From assembly GCA_031256375.1 (NCBI GenBank), contig JAIRQX010000052.1, positions 1 to 35,919 of the forward strand: 35,919 nucleotides of DNA, read 5' to 3'. Below the pieces are notes generated by a model that was not told the DNA's origin, did not search any database, and worked only from the letters and a program-made list of their open reading frames with translations. Numbering within the stretch: the stretch's first letter is position 1; each line of letters opens with the position of its first letter. This DNA is from Deferribacteraceae bacterium (GTDB lineage Bacteria > Chrysiogenota > Deferribacteres > Deferribacterales > JAISNW01). The translations under genes and the position numbers were made by a program. Positions 1 through 8,951 of the stretch are shown one piece after another.

Positions 1-186
1 GATTCATCCATAACTGCCTCATAATTAATAAAAACTACCGCATAAATGCTCTGAAGTCGGTTAATCTAACAATAGTAAGTTTATTTGAGAAGTGCAAATT
101 TCGCAAGGGATATTTCATATTTTTGCTGCGGGTAATCTCTTTCTTGATTAATTCGGACTAAAATGTTACATATAGTCCGGCTTATT

Positions 187-1134
187 ATGAAAACTGTTTT
201 AGTAACCGGAGGCGCAGGTTTTTTAGGTTCTCATCTATGCAAAAAACTGATCGACTGTAATTATAAAGTTTTATGCGTTGATAATAACTACACCGGTTCT
301 TTAAAAAATTTGGAATCGGTGATAAACCATCATAACTTCAATTTTATAGAGCATGACATAATTAATCCGCTGACGGTTAATGAAAAGATTGATGAGATAT
401 ATAATCTGGCAACCCCCGCTTCACCTGTGCATTATCAGGGTAAGGCAGCTCTCTTTACCATTAAAACGTGCGTGCATGGAAGCATAAATATGCTTGAACT
501 TGCAAAAAAACACAGAGCAAAGATTCTTCAGACTTCAACATCAGAAATTTACGGTGAACCGCTGGAACAGCCCCAGAAAGAAAACTACAGAGGAAACGTT
601 AACCCTATCGGGATAAGGGCGTGTTACGATGAAGGCAAACGTCTGGCGGAAACGCTTTTTTTTGAATACCACCGTCAGGAAAGTATTAAAATAAAAGTCG
701 TCAGGATTTTTAATACTTACGGTCCGTACATGAACCCCGAGGACGGCAGAGTGGTAAGTAACTTTATTTGTCAGGCGCTTCGCGGCGACGCTATTACTAT
801 TTACGGAGACGGCAGTCAGACGCGCTCTTTCTGCTATGCGGACGATATGATTGAAGCGGTTTTTCGTATGATGAACAGCCCTGATAATTTCACAGGACCT
901 GTAAATATCGGCAACCCGCACGAATTTACAGTAAAAGAGCTGGCTGAAAAGGTGTTAAAATTAACAGGCGGCAAATCCGCGGTAATATATATGCCGCTCC
1001 CGCTTGATGATCCGTCCCGGCGCCGACCTGATATTACGCTGGCTAAAAATGTACTTGGCTGGGAACCCTCCGTTCAACTGGAAGAAGGGCTCATGCGCAC
1101 TGTGGAATATTTCAAGCGTGTACTTAAAGCGTGA
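187..1134 (+). CDS. UDP-glucuronate decarboxylase-type SDR (UDP-xylose synthase family)
   Basis: This is a 315-residue extended short-chain dehydrogenase/reductase that probably converts UDP-glucuronate to UDP-xylose in the cytoplasm, using bound NAD. The sequence shows the Rossmann glycine motif TGGAGFLG (residues 7-14), a TSTSE segment around residues 116-120, and the catalytic pair Y147/K151 in YDEGK. Known UXS proteins have the same STSE glutamate and the NTYGP segment that follows in this protein. I chose the ATG at 187 because the family begins at MKTVLVTG; an in-frame ATG at 163 adds eight residues, and neither has a clear ribosome site. The gene ends directly against the convergent galE. 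It could also be another NDP-sugar epimerase or dehydratase of the same fold, but the STSE/YDEGK set favours UXS. Confidence 0.8.
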   Translation: MKTVLVTGGAGFLGSHLCKKLIDCNYKVLCVDNNYTGSLKNLESVINHHNFNFIEHDIINPLTVNEKIDEIYNLATPASPVHYQGKAALFTIKTCVHGSINMLELAKKHRAKILQTSTSEIYGEPLEQPQKENYRGNVNPIGIRACYDEGKRLAETLFFEYHRQESIKIKVVRIFNTYGPYMNPEDGRVVSNFICQALRGDAITIYGDGSQTRSFCYADDMIEAVFRMMNSPDNFTGPVNIGNPHEFTVKELAEKVLKLTGGKSAVIYMPLPLDDPSRRRPDITLAKNVLGWEPSVQLEEGLMRTVEYFKRVLKA

Positions 1135-2112
1135 TTAATATTTTCTATTCCTTTCCCAGTTCCATGCGGTGCGTATTATATCTTTAATATCAGTATATTT
1201 TGGTTCCCAGCCTAATAAATCTCTTGCCACACAGTTTGACGCCACAAGGGACGCAGGATCCCCCTCTCTTCTGGCAGTTACCTTATACGGCGCCCTCTTT
1301 CCCGCAACGCTTTCACATACGCTAATAATCTCTTTTACAGAGTGACCTTTTCCTGTTCCAAGGTTAATTACCTCACTGCCTTTGTTATTCATTAAATGTT
1401 CAACGGCAAGCCTGTGCGCGTCCGCAAGATCATTGACATGGATATAATCCCGTATGCACGTGCCGTCAGGAGTATCGTAGTCATCCCCGAATATATCAAT
1501 ACACTGTTTTTTACCGGTTAATGTCTGTAAAACCAATGGTATCAAATGTGTTTCCGTATTGTGGCTTTCTCCTATTTCAGCGCTTTCGCGCGCCCCCGCA
1601 GCGTTAAAATATCTTAACGCGATATATTTTAAACCATACGCTTTTTTATAATCCGCAAGCATCTTTTCTATTATATATTTAGTATTTCCATAAGGATTAA
1701 CCGGAGATTGCGGGTGTTTTTCATCTATCGGCGTATAAACGGGGTTACCATAGATTGCGCATGTTGAAGAGAAAACTATGTTATGAACATTATTTTCCAA
1801 CATTGCGTTCAGAAGGTTAAAAGTACATAAAACATTGTTCTGATAATATTTTCGCGGATTTATTACCGATTCGCCGACATAGGCATAAGCGGCAAAGTGC
1901 ATAACGGCGTCTATATTATATTTTTTAAAGATGTTGTTTAACCCCTCCGTATCCGCCAGATCAATATTTTCCAAAACGCCGCCGCATAAAGCCTCCAGAT
2001 GACCTTCAGACAAATTATCAAGCGCTACGGTATTGTATTTACGTTCTTTGAGATCCCGCAGCGTGTGCGAACCTATATATCCGGCTGCGCCGACAACTAA
2101 TATTGTATTCAT
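1135..2112 (-). CDS. galE: UDP-glucose 4-epimerase
   Basis: GalE interconverts UDP-glucose and UDP-galactose, and in some bacteria the N-acetyl forms, by transient oxidation at C4 with bound NAD. The protein has the N-terminal glycine motif GAAGYIGSH, the SSTCAIYG serine segment, the catalytic YGNTK (YxxxK) and the RYFNAAGA signature, at about 325 residues, normal for the family. I placed the start at 2112 because GAG lies eight bases upstream of that ATG; an in-frame ATG at 2118 is too close to it. The gene converges with the UXS-type gene with no bases between the stop codons. Both probably feed the nucleotide-sugar pool used by the STT3 glycosylation genes further along, although they are not in one operon. 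Confidence 0.92.
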   Translation of the reverse strand: MNTILVVGAAGYIGSHTLRDLKERKYNTVALDNLSEGHLEALCGGVLENIDLADTEGLNNIFKKYNIDAVMHFAAYAYVGESVINPRKYYQNNVLCTFNLLNAMLENNVHNIVFSSTCAIYGNPVYTPIDEKHPQSPVNPYGNTKYIIEKMLADYKKAYGLKYIALRYFNAAGARESAEIGESHNTETHLIPLVLQTLTGKKQCIDIFGDDYDTPDGTCIRDYIHVNDLADAHRLAVEHLMNNKGSEVINLGTGKGHSVKEIISVCESVAGKRAPYKVTARREGDPASLVASNCVARDLLGWEPKYTDIKDIIRTAWNWERNRKY

Positions 2113-2226
2113 TAGCATATCTCTGAGATTTTATAAACTGTTATACATAAAAACGGTCAAACAGTCGCTTTGTTTTTTACGAACATATAACAAGTAAAAG
2201 ATTTACTGTCAACATATTTCCGCGTC

Positions 2227-2246
2227 TTAACAATGATTAACAATGA
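2227..2246. repeat. 10-bp tandem duplication upstream of accA
   Basis: TTAACAATGA occurs twice head to tail, spaced exactly one helical turn apart. It lies between galE and accA, about 45 bases upstream of the proposed accA -35 box. A 10-bp-phased repeat in this position could be an operator, but nothing shows which protein would bind it. Confidence 0.4.
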
Positions 2247-2292
2247 TTTTAATGGCGAGATGCTTTTGGCTCAGTATTATCAATCCATATTC

Positions 2293-2328
2293 TTTACTTT
2301 TGCCTAAAAATATTGTATTATTAAAATA
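2293..2328 (+). promoter_or_regulatory. Putative sigma-70 promoter giving a leaderless accA transcript
   Basis: A -35-like TTTACT (2293-2298) and a -10-like TATTAT (2316-2321) are 17 bases apart. The -10 ends six bases before 2328, so the predicted +1 is the A of the accA ATG. No Shine-Dalgarno sequence precedes that ATG, which agrees with a leaderless message. This is consensus matching by eye. Confidence 0.45.
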
Positions 2329-3134
2329 TGAACGGTATCCCGCCTTTAGATTTTGAAGTTCCTATACTGGAGCTTGAAGCAAAGATAGAAGAGCTGAAGC
2401 GGATGGACATACTGACGGGGGAAAGCTCTCTTAACGCCATAAATAAACTGCAAAATCGGCTAAAAACAGCAAAAGCTGAGATATACGGTAAACTCACCCC
2501 TTCACAAAAAGTTCAGGTTGCGCGGCATCCTAACCGCCCATATACTATGGACTATATAAGTCATATATTCACGGATTTTTTTGAGCTGCATGGAGACAGA
2601 GCTTTCGGAGATGATCAAGCCATAGTTGGCGGAATCGCCAAACTGGACGGTGAGCCTGTTATGGTGATCGGACATCAGAAAGGTCGTAACACTAAGGAAA
2701 ATATCGCCCGCTGTTTCGGTATGGCTAACCCTGAAGGGTATCGCAAAGCTGTGCGGCTTTTTAAAATAGCGGAAACGTTTAACCGCCCCTTAATAACATT
2801 TGTTGATACGCCCGGAGCTTATCCCGGTATAGGAGCGGAAGAACGCGGTCAGGCGGAAGCTATTGCCGGAGCGCTTTTTGAAATGGCTCAGTTAAAAATC
2901 CCGATGATTACATTCATCATAGGGGAGGGCGGTTCCGGCGGCGCGTTGGGAATAGCCATGGGAAACAGGGTTATTATGCTGGAACACTCCATATACGCGG
3001 TAATAAGCCCCGAAGGGTGCGCCTCAATATTGTGGAATGACCCGTCTTTTGCGGATAAAGCTGCGGACGCGCTTAAATTAACCGCTACAGACCTTATAAA
3101 GTTCGGAATAATAGATGAAATATTTATTGTTTAG
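2328..3134 (+). CDS. accA: Acetyl-CoA carboxylase carboxyltransferase subunit alpha, interrupted by tandem stops
   Basis: AccA pairs with AccD to transfer the carboxyl group from biotinyl-BCCP to acetyl-CoA, making malonyl-CoA for fatty acid synthesis. The open frame covers 268 residues with the family's core: the helical N-terminus, [52 protein letters not shown] and [14 protein letters not shown]. It stops with TAG TGA at 3132-3137, where AccA normally continues with a segment like IPEPLGG. The conserved C-terminal 50 or so residues follow in the same frame up to 3290, so the full frame would be 320 codons, the usual AccA length. Either this gene is truncated or broken, or the stops are read through, or they are sequence errors. 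mutL and miaA follow closely on the same strand. Confidence 0.9.
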   Translation: MNGIPPLDFEVPILELEAKIEELKRMDILTGESSLNAINKLQNRLKTAKAEIYGKLTPSQKVQVARHPNRPYTMDYISHIFTDFFELHGDRAFGDDQAIVGGIAKLDGEPVMVIGHQKGRNTKENIARCFGMANPEGYRKAVRLFKIAETFNRPLITFVDTPGAYPGIGAEERGQAEAIAGALFEMAQLKIPMITFIIGEGGSGGALGIAMGNRVIMLEHSIYAVISPEGCASILWNDPSFADKAADALKLTATDLIKFGIIDEIFIV

Positions 3135-3290
3135 TGAGGCGGCGACCACCGTGATCATAAAGCTGTAGCCGAAAGCGTACGCGCTTCATTAGTTAAAAAC
3201 CTCCGCGTTCTGAAAACTCTTTCGGGCGAGCAACTTTTAGAAGACAGATATAAAAAATACAGGACAATGGGGATATTTTCTGATATTTAA
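3135..3290 (+). pseudogene. accA: Conserved accA C-terminus stranded behind two in-frame stops
   Basis: Read in the accA frame, the codons after TAG TGA give GGDHRDHKAVAESV and, further on, GEQLLEDRYKKYRTMG, ending at a TAA at 3288-3290. These match the AccA C-terminal pattern GGAHRD...LL..RY.KFR.MG. There is no ATG, GTG or TTG early in this stretch that would allow re-initiation. The preserved coding pattern suggests that the stops are recent, erroneous or tolerated. Confidence 0.8.
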
Positions 3291-3307
3291 GACCACCCCC
3301 GCATAAT

Positions 3308-5101
3308 ATGTCGGAAATAAAAAAACTTGATTCTCTCACAGCGTCAAAGATTGCCGCCGGTGAAGTGGTTGACAAACCGGTAAATGTGGTAAAAGAGCTT
3401 ATAGAAAACGCTCTTGATGCCGGAGCCGCGAAGATTACCGTAGAGATATCGGGCGGCGGAGCGGAATATATACGCGTTACGGATAACGGCAGGGGTATTA
3501 AATCCGATGACCTTCCCCTTACGGTTGAACGCTTTGCTACCAGCAAAATATCATCCGCTGAAGAGGTTTACAGTGTCAACACCTTCGGATTCAGAGGGGA
3601 AGCGCTTGCCGCAATAAGTTCCGTAAGTTGTTTTTCAATAAAAAGCATACGCGAAGGAGATAAACCTCTTGAGCTTTCCGCCCGTTACGGAGGACATCCG
3701 GAAATCCGCCCGTCTCCTATATCAAAAGGAACACAGGTTACAGTATCAAAACTTTTTGAAAATCTGCCCGTGCGTAAAAAATTTCTTAAAAGCCCGCGCG
3801 GAAACGATGCAGAGATGCTTCGCTTCATAAAACACCTTTCCGCTGTGAACGCCGGAATAGAAATAATAGTTATTTCTGACGGTAATGAAGTTTTCCGGTC
3901 ATACCCTTCAGATACAATTACCGATCTGGCAAAATCTGTATTTAACGAAGATCAGGTGCGTCTAGGCGAAGCAAGGAACGGTTCCCTTGAAATCCGCGTA
4001 TGCGCAACACACCCGTCAATTCAGCGAAGACGCAGAGATTCTATATTTATAGGGGTTAACGGTAGAGTTATAAGAGACCAATCGCTCATTCAGGCGGTGG
4101 CGCAGGCTTATCACAGAGTTATGCCGCCCAATACATATCCCGCCGCTGTTGTTGATATACGCATGGACCCGGCGGAACTGGATGTGAATATACATCCGGC
4201 AAAACTGGAAGTGCGTTTTGAATCTCCGTCACATCTTTTTACGTATGTGCAGAATGCCGCGCAAGCCGCCCTCGCCGGTTTTACACCGGCAGTTTACGCA
4301 AAACCGGAAAATATATCTTCTGATATGCAAACAGAGGCGCGGGAGAAAACAGCGACGCCGCTGTTTAAAACAAACTTTATTCCCGGGGCACTTGCGTTTC
4401 CTATTCAGGATAGTTTTGCGCATCAAAACCGATCCATATACGAAGAAACGCCTGATTCATCTTCCGCCGCCACGCCTGTAAAAAATAGCGGCGCTTTTAT
4501 GCCTGAGCTTGAAAATGCCGCGAATTTGGGTGATACAACGCATGAGTTTAATGTTATCGGACAGCTTGCGGATATGTACATATTGTGCGGTACGCCGGGC
4601 GGGGATCTGATGATTATAGACCAGCATATAGCGCATGAACGGGCGCTGTATGAAAAATACCGCGCTCTGGCATCTGAAGCGCTGCCCTCCCTGACTCTTT
4701 TTGAACCGGTGGTAGTGAAATTTGATAATGAGGAGCTTGATTTTCTTCCGTCCATAGCTGATGATCTCGCCTCTTTCGGCTACAATTTTGAGCTCTTTGG
4801 CGGCGGAGAGGTTAAGATAACCCGCGCTCCGGTGGATGTATTAAAAAGGGATATCGGCGGTGAATTCTCGGAAATTGTACACGATGCGATGAATCTGCGT
4901 AAATCAGCGTTAAGGGATCGCACAACGCTTGTAATGTCGTGCAGAAATGCGGTAAAAGCCGGTGACAAGCTGGATATTGATACTATGCGGCATCTGACGG
5001 ACGCCCTCTTTAAGACGAAAAACCCACATACATGCCCGCACGGACGTCCTATCATATATCTTTTGCCGGCGGCTGATCTGGCAAAAAAATTTCACAGATA
5101 A
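3308..5101 (+). CDS. mutL: DNA mismatch repair protein MutL
   Basis: MutL couples MutS mismatch recognition to downstream strand processing. The N-terminal GHKL ATPase has ENALDAGA (residues 33-40, catalytic Glu at about 30), DNGRGI, ATSKI and GFRGEALAAISSV. An acidic, poorly conserved linker lies at about residues 330-410. The C-terminal dimerisation domain has DQHIAHERALYE, SCRNAVKAGD and CPHGRPI, which correspond to the metal-binding endonuclease motifs of non-methyl-directed MutL proteins, with Ile in place of the usual Ala in DQHA. At 597 residues the length is typical. It starts 17 bases after the restored accA end and ends two bases before miaA, so accA-mutL-miaA is probably one transcript. 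No clear ribosome site precedes the ATG. Confidence 0.95.
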   Translation: MSEIKKLDSLTASKIAAGEVVDKPVNVVKELIENALDAGAAKITVEISGGGAEYIRVTDNGRGIKSDDLPLTVERFATSKISSAEEVYSVNTFGFRGEALAAISSVSCFSIKSIREGDKPLELSARYGGHPEIRPSPISKGTQVTVSKLFENLPVRKKFLKSPRGNDAEMLRFIKHLSAVNAGIEIIVISDGNEVFRSYPSDTITDLAKSVFNEDQVRLGEARNGSLEIRVCATHPSIQRRRRDSIFIGVNGRVIRDQSLIQAVAQAYHRVMPPNTYPAAVVDIRMDPAELDVNIHPAKLEVRFESPSHLFTYVQNAAQAALAGFTPAVYAKPENISSDMQTEAREKTATPLFKTNFIPGALAFPIQDSFAHQNRSIYEETPDSSSAATPVKNSGAFMPELENAANLGDTTHEFNVIGQLADMYILCGTPGGDLMIIDQHIAHERALYEKYRALASEALPSLTLFEPVVVKFDNEELDFLPSIADDLASFGYNFELFGGGEVKITRAPVDVLKRDIGGEFSEIVHDAMNLRKSALRDRTTLVMSCRNAVKAGDKLDIDTMRHLTDALFKTKNPHTCPHGRPIIYLLPAADLAKKFHR

Positions 5102-5103
5102 CC

Positions 5104-6051
5104 ATGTGCGCAATCCTCAGGAATAACTTTTATGATGACGTCAGTATCCCTGTAATAACCGGAGCTACAGCATCCGGTAAATCAGAGATTATAACCGCGC
5201 TGGCGGATGAAGGGGTCTCTTTTGAAGTGGTAAACGCCGATGCTTTTCAGGTCTATAAGTTTCTGGATATCGGTACCGCCAAACCTGACCCTGAGTTCAG
5301 AAAGAGAGTCCCGCATCATCTCATAGACATAACGCCTCCTGACAGGGCTTATACTGCCGGAGATTTTGTAACGCATGCGGAAATTGCTATAAAAGATATA
5401 ATTTCACGGGGAAAACTGCCTTTGGTGACAGGCGGAACAGGGATGTACATTCAGGCGCTCCGTGACGGGATTTTTGAAACCCCGCCGACTGATGAACCGT
5501 TGAGGAACGAATTAAAACGGCGGGCGGAGACAGAAGGAAAAGCGGCTCTTCATGAAGAGCTGAAAAAGATAGACGCTGACGCGGCTGAGAGGATACACCC
5601 AAACGACCTTACGCGGATTATACGCGCGCTGGAAGTTTGGAAAACCACCGGCGTACCGATTACCCGCGCGCATCATATATTTAGAAAAGCTCCGGCGTTT
5701 AGTTATAATATTATGGTTTTATACCGCGAGCGCGGCGATTTATACCGCGATATAAACGACCGTGTCGGGAAAATGCTTGACAGCGGCTGGCTGACGGAGG
5801 TTGAGACGCTTCTTGGTAAAGGTTACACAATCTCCATGCCGTCATTCCGTGCGATAGGATATAGGGAGCTTGCGGCTGTAGTTACGGGAGATATGACATT
5901 GGATTCAGCGTCAGAGCTTACGGAGCGGAAAACCAGAAATTATGCAAAACGCCAGATGACGTGGTTCAGGGGGATGAATAACGTAACCTTTATGACAGCG
6001 GAGATGATCCGTCATACATTAAAACAATTTGTAATTTCATCAAATTTGTAA
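5104..6051 (+). CDS. miaA: tRNA dimethylallyltransferase
   Basis: MiaA adds a dimethylallyl group to N6 of A37 in tRNAs that read codons beginning with U, the first step toward ms2i6A. The protein has the P-loop GATASGKS (residues 20-27), the following NADAFQVY and IGTAKP segments, PHHLID, GGTGMYIQAL and the C-terminal RNYAKRQMTWFR, at 315 residues, normal for the family. The start ATG lies two bases after the mutL stop, and the mutL-miaA pairing is common in bacteria. Its last 40 bases overlap the 3' end of the convergent formyltransferase-like gene, so the two opposing transcripts must overlap here. Confidence 0.95.
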   Translation: MCAILRNNFYDDVSIPVITGATASGKSEIITALADEGVSFEVVNADAFQVYKFLDIGTAKPDPEFRKRVPHHLIDITPPDRAYTAGDFVTHAEIAIKDIISRGKLPLVTGGTGMYIQALRDGIFETPPTDEPLRNELKRRAETEGKAALHEELKKIDADAAERIHPNDLTRIIRALEVWKTTGVPITRAHHIFRKAPAFSYNIMVLYRERGDLYRDINDRVGKMLDSGWLTEVETLLGKGYTISMPSFRAIGYRELAAVVTGDMTLDSASELTERKTRNYAKRQMTWFRGMNNVTFMTAEMIRHTLKQFVISSNL

Positions 6052-6884
6052 ACCGTTCCGTTGATCTCAGCTTCCGTCAGAACAACGCTTCCTTCTCCGC
6101 ACGCTATCTCGACGCCGTGATGCGTCTGTCCCAATATCTCTCCCGGACGACCTTGCATCCCAGCCCATTTATCGCATTTAGCATTCCACACTGTTATTTT
6201 TTTGCCGTTATGATAGAAATAACTGCCGAAATACGGCTTTGAATAAGCACGGACTGTATTATAAACATATAACGCACAGGCATTCAGATCAAGCATCCCT
6301 GTGTGCCGTCTGCGCCGCTGAACATAAAATCCATCTGTCTCATCCTGCGCTTTCAGTTCAGGTTCTGCGCCGTCAGCAAGCTCTGAAATCCATACCTGAG
6401 CTTCTTTTACACACGCACGGATATATTCTTCCGTTGTATGATCGTGTTCTATACGAATTTCACACTGATACGCCACAGGTCCGGCGTCAATATGCCCGTT
6501 TTCCCTGTACAGCGTTACGCCCGCCAAAGAAACGCCGCGCAGAAACTGCTCGCTAACAGCTCCATACCCCCTGTAACGGGGTAAAAGCGAAAAATGGAGG
6601 TGGTAAACAGGCGCGCCGGGATCTGTGTTGTGAAAAAAATCTTTCGTCCATTCCGCGCAGATTATCAGATCGCCGCTTCGCACATTAACTTTAGAACTGT
6701 CAAAAGAACGCTCGTGAATGTATTTATATGGGTAACCTTCCCGCAAATATGCCTGATCGGAAATTCTCCGCGTGGCGTTTAAAGCGTAAGTATATATAAC
6801 AGGGGTTATTCCCCGTTCTTTTAACGCATTACAAAGCAGTTCCCCTGCAAACCCTTGGGTAAAAAGCAGCAGACGCCTTTTCAT
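6012..6884 (-). CDS. Formyltransferase-family protein (Fmt/ArnA-like), substrate unknown
   Basis: This 290-residue protein resembles folate-dependent formyltransferases. The segment HLHFSLLPRYRG matches the active-site NxHxSLLPRxRG, then GVTLYRENGHIDAGPV matches the GVTL...D.G segment with the catalytic Asp. A C-terminal OB-like region with KPYFGSYFYHNGKKITVW follows. The catalytic His and Asp are kept, but the usual Asn two residues before the His is His here. The start overlaps the stop of the STT3 gene by four bases, so the two are translationally coupled. That linkage suggests a role in modifying an amino sugar for a glycan, as in ArnA-type sugar formyltransferases, rather than being the cell's Met-tRNA formyltransferase. 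The substrate is inference, and loss of the Asn could also mean low or altered activity. Confidence 0.65.
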   Translation of the reverse strand: MKRRLLLFTQGFAGELLCNALKERGITPVIYTYALNATRRISDQAYLREGYPYKYIHERSFDSSKVNVRSGDLIICAEWTKDFFHNTDPGAPVYHLHFSLLPRYRGYGAVSEQFLRGVSLAGVTLYRENGHIDAGPVAYQCEIRIEHDHTTEEYIRACVKEAQVWISELADGAEPELKAQDETDGFYVQRRRRHTGMLDLNACALYVYNTVRAYSKPYFGSYFYHNGKKITVWNAKCDKWAGMQGRPGEILGQTHHGVEIACGEGSVVLTEAEINGTVYKFDEITNCFNV

Positions 6885-8944
6885 TGCGCCGTATGTCTGC
6901 TTTTTACATGAAAAACACGCACAAGGGGATATATGTTTATTACCTCTTCATAAAAAGCGGGATCATATACGCCAAGCAGATAAAGCTGTACAAACGCGCT
7001 TCGGTACTCCTTTTCATTCATTATCAACAGCGCGTAGCTTTTGCCTGCGCTTTGCAGCAACACCGCATACAGAGATGAGGCAAAATCAGTTTCCTGTTCT
7101 TTTACCAGATAACCGCCTTCCACATAATCAATCTTTTTGAGAGGGACGGAGGAGTTCATTACGCCGAGCATAGCGTCTATATTCAAACCTCCGCATGAAA
7201 TTACCCTGCCGTTGTCGGCGGTACACTGGCGAATATCCAGCATACCTCCCCTTGCGCCCTGACTGGAATTAATTATATCCCAATCCCCTATCTCTTTAAT
7301 AGCTCCGTACTTCCATATCATATCATCTGTAAAAGATATGTATATCTTGTCATTTTTTAGCGGCTCATCGTAATTTTCCACATCTTTTAATACTTCCGCC
7401 GCCGTTATCCGCCTTTTTCGCCGTTTCTCTTCAATAGCGCCGGTACCGTTATTGGTAATATACGATATATATCTGACAGTCTCTTCGGGGGGGGCAAGCA
7501 TACTGCGGGCTATAAGCCATGTTTTGGACGTGTTCTGACACATCCCGTCATGGAATGTGGCAAGCCCTGCCTGAGCCTCAATCGCAAGCCCGTAGTCCCA
7601 CCATGTGTAAACTGCGGATCCTTGCGGCAGAGTTTCCCTTAAAAGATTAAATGTCCTATACATATTCGTTGGTATGGAAGGCGGCGGGGTTGCATAAAAC
7701 GGCAACTTTTTCCCCTGCTGGTTGAATGACATTATGAATCCTTGAGGTGTAGGCATTATTGCAATCACAAGTATAAACAAACCGACAGCGCCGTAAGCGA
7801 CCAGCGCTTTAACCCATTCCCGGCTTATTAAGGTTGATGGGATTTTGGTGACGGCGTAATTAAGCAGATAACCTATCCCCGCGCCTAAAAACGGGACAAG
7901 GAATATAACAAAACGTCCGGATGATTTGAATATCAAAAGACCTATTACAAGTATAGGTAAAAGGGGAAACACTCTTTTTGGGCTGCGTACCGCCATGACA
8001 ATAAACGCGCCTAATGCGAAAAACACAAAGACAGGATGTATAAAAACACCTTCCAAAATCTGTCCTATAGGGACTTTTGCTTCGCTTACCGTTTGATAAA
8101 CGTTAGGAAAACCGTCGGAGAATGAAACCGGTGAAAACAGATAGCTGTTTAAAATCGAGTACAGATTTAAGAGCGAGTCTTTAATAAAGAGCGGGTTTGA
8201 AAAAATAATGTAAACGCCGGCGGCTACAGCGATATTTTTTGTTTTATGACCGCAAATAATCAGCGTAAGTACGAGAACACCACCAAAGACCAATATGAAA
8301 GCGGGATGAAAATACCACCATGTGAAAAAAAGCTGCGTCAGCCCTGCGGCTGCAGAAAATGCCCACACTTCTTTATTTTTCTTCTTCTCTGAAGCAATCA
8401 TTATGAAAAGAGCCGTTAAAAACAGGAAAAACAGTGTCAGGCAGTCGGTTTTAGTGCGTCCCGCAAGGGTACGCCCATAGTATGTACTGGCAAATGTTCC
8501 GCAGAACGCGCCCAATATCCCCGCGGCAGGGTAGCCAAGCCTGTAAAAGTAAATACAGAACGGAAATATAAAAAGTCCCGCCAAAAAAGGGATCAGGCGC
8601 AATCCCGCCTCGTAAAGATTGCCGTCAAAAAAGTATGACAATTTAGCCAGCATAACAGGTAGCAACGGTACGGGCGTATCCCGCTGCCAGCCGTCTGGAA
8701 AGTACATAAGACTGTCTTTTTCAGAGGCAATATATTCCCCTTTCCGGAACTCTTCCCCTATTCTGATCCACTTATAGGCGTCAAGTGTCGTTACCATTGG
8801 AATATTATCCACATAATATTGCTCCGGATAGGTATTCCAGCCTTTTGTTATCTGCATTAGTCTGGACGTGGTTGACGCTACGTAAACAGCAAGTAAAATC
8901 AAAATAAAAATAATTAACTTTGCATATTTAGAAATATTAAACAT
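6881..8944 (-). CDS. STT3/PglB-type oligosaccharyltransferase
   Basis: This 687-residue membrane enzyme probably transfers a lipid-linked oligosaccharide to asparagine on exported proteins. About a dozen hydrophobic segments occupy residues 8-400, followed by a soluble C-terminal domain. Visible motifs are an acidic residue in the first periplasmic loop (D55 in LDAYKW), a degenerate second acidic motif (RTKTD, about 163-167, where PglB has DTD), TVSE at 285-288 in the place of the catalytic Glu loop, and WWDYG at 448-452. A DDMIWK segment may serve as the MI motif. It starts seven bases after the pepA stop, with GAGGT overlapping that stop, and ends overlapping the formyltransferase-like gene. 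The fold is clear; the acceptor sequence and glycan are not known. No other pgl genes lie in the window. Confidence 0.88.
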   Translation of the reverse strand: MFNISKYAKLIIFILILLAVYVASTTSRLMQITKGWNTYPEQYYVDNIPMVTTLDAYKWIRIGEEFRKGEYIASEKDSLMYFPDGWQRDTPVPLLPVMLAKLSYFFDGNLYEAGLRLIPFLAGLFIFPFCIYFYRLGYPAAGILGAFCGTFASTYYGRTLAGRTKTDCLTLFFLFLTALFIMIASEKKKNKEVWAFSAAAGLTQLFFTWWYFHPAFILVFGGVLVLTLIICGHKTKNIAVAAGVYIIFSNPLFIKDSLLNLYSILNSYLFSPVSFSDGFPNVYQTVSEAKVPIGQILEGVFIHPVFVFFALGAFIVMAVRSPKRVFPLLPILVIGLLIFKSSGRFVIFLVPFLGAGIGYLLNYAVTKIPSTLISREWVKALVAYGAVGLFILVIAIMPTPQGFIMSFNQQGKKLPFYATPPPSIPTNMYRTFNLLRETLPQGSAVYTWWDYGLAIEAQAGLATFHDGMCQNTSKTWLIARSMLAPPEETVRYISYITNNGTGAIEEKRRKRRITAAEVLKDVENYDEPLKNDKIYISFTDDMIWKYGAIKEIGDWDIINSSQGARGGMLDIRQCTADNGRVISCGGLNIDAMLGVMNSSVPLKKIDYVEGGYLVKEQETDFASSLYAVLLQSAGKSYALLIMNEKEYRSAFVQLYLLGVYDPAFYEEVINIYPLVRVFHVKSRHTAQ

Positions 8945-8951
8945 ACTGACC

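Noticed and set aside
3132-3137. Recoding of TAG/TGA as pyrrolysine or selenocysteine in accA
   Set aside because: AccA has no such residue at this place, two different stops are adjacent, and I see no convincing SECIS-like hairpin right after the TGA.
3193-3546. 117-codon open frame antisense to the mutL start
   Set aside because: It overlaps well-conserved accA/mutL coding sequence and resembles no family; it is a shadow of mutL codon use.
4229-4426. Basic 65-codon frame antisense to the MutL linker
   Set aside because: The basic composition arises from the complement of the MutL linker codons; there is no start signal or homology.
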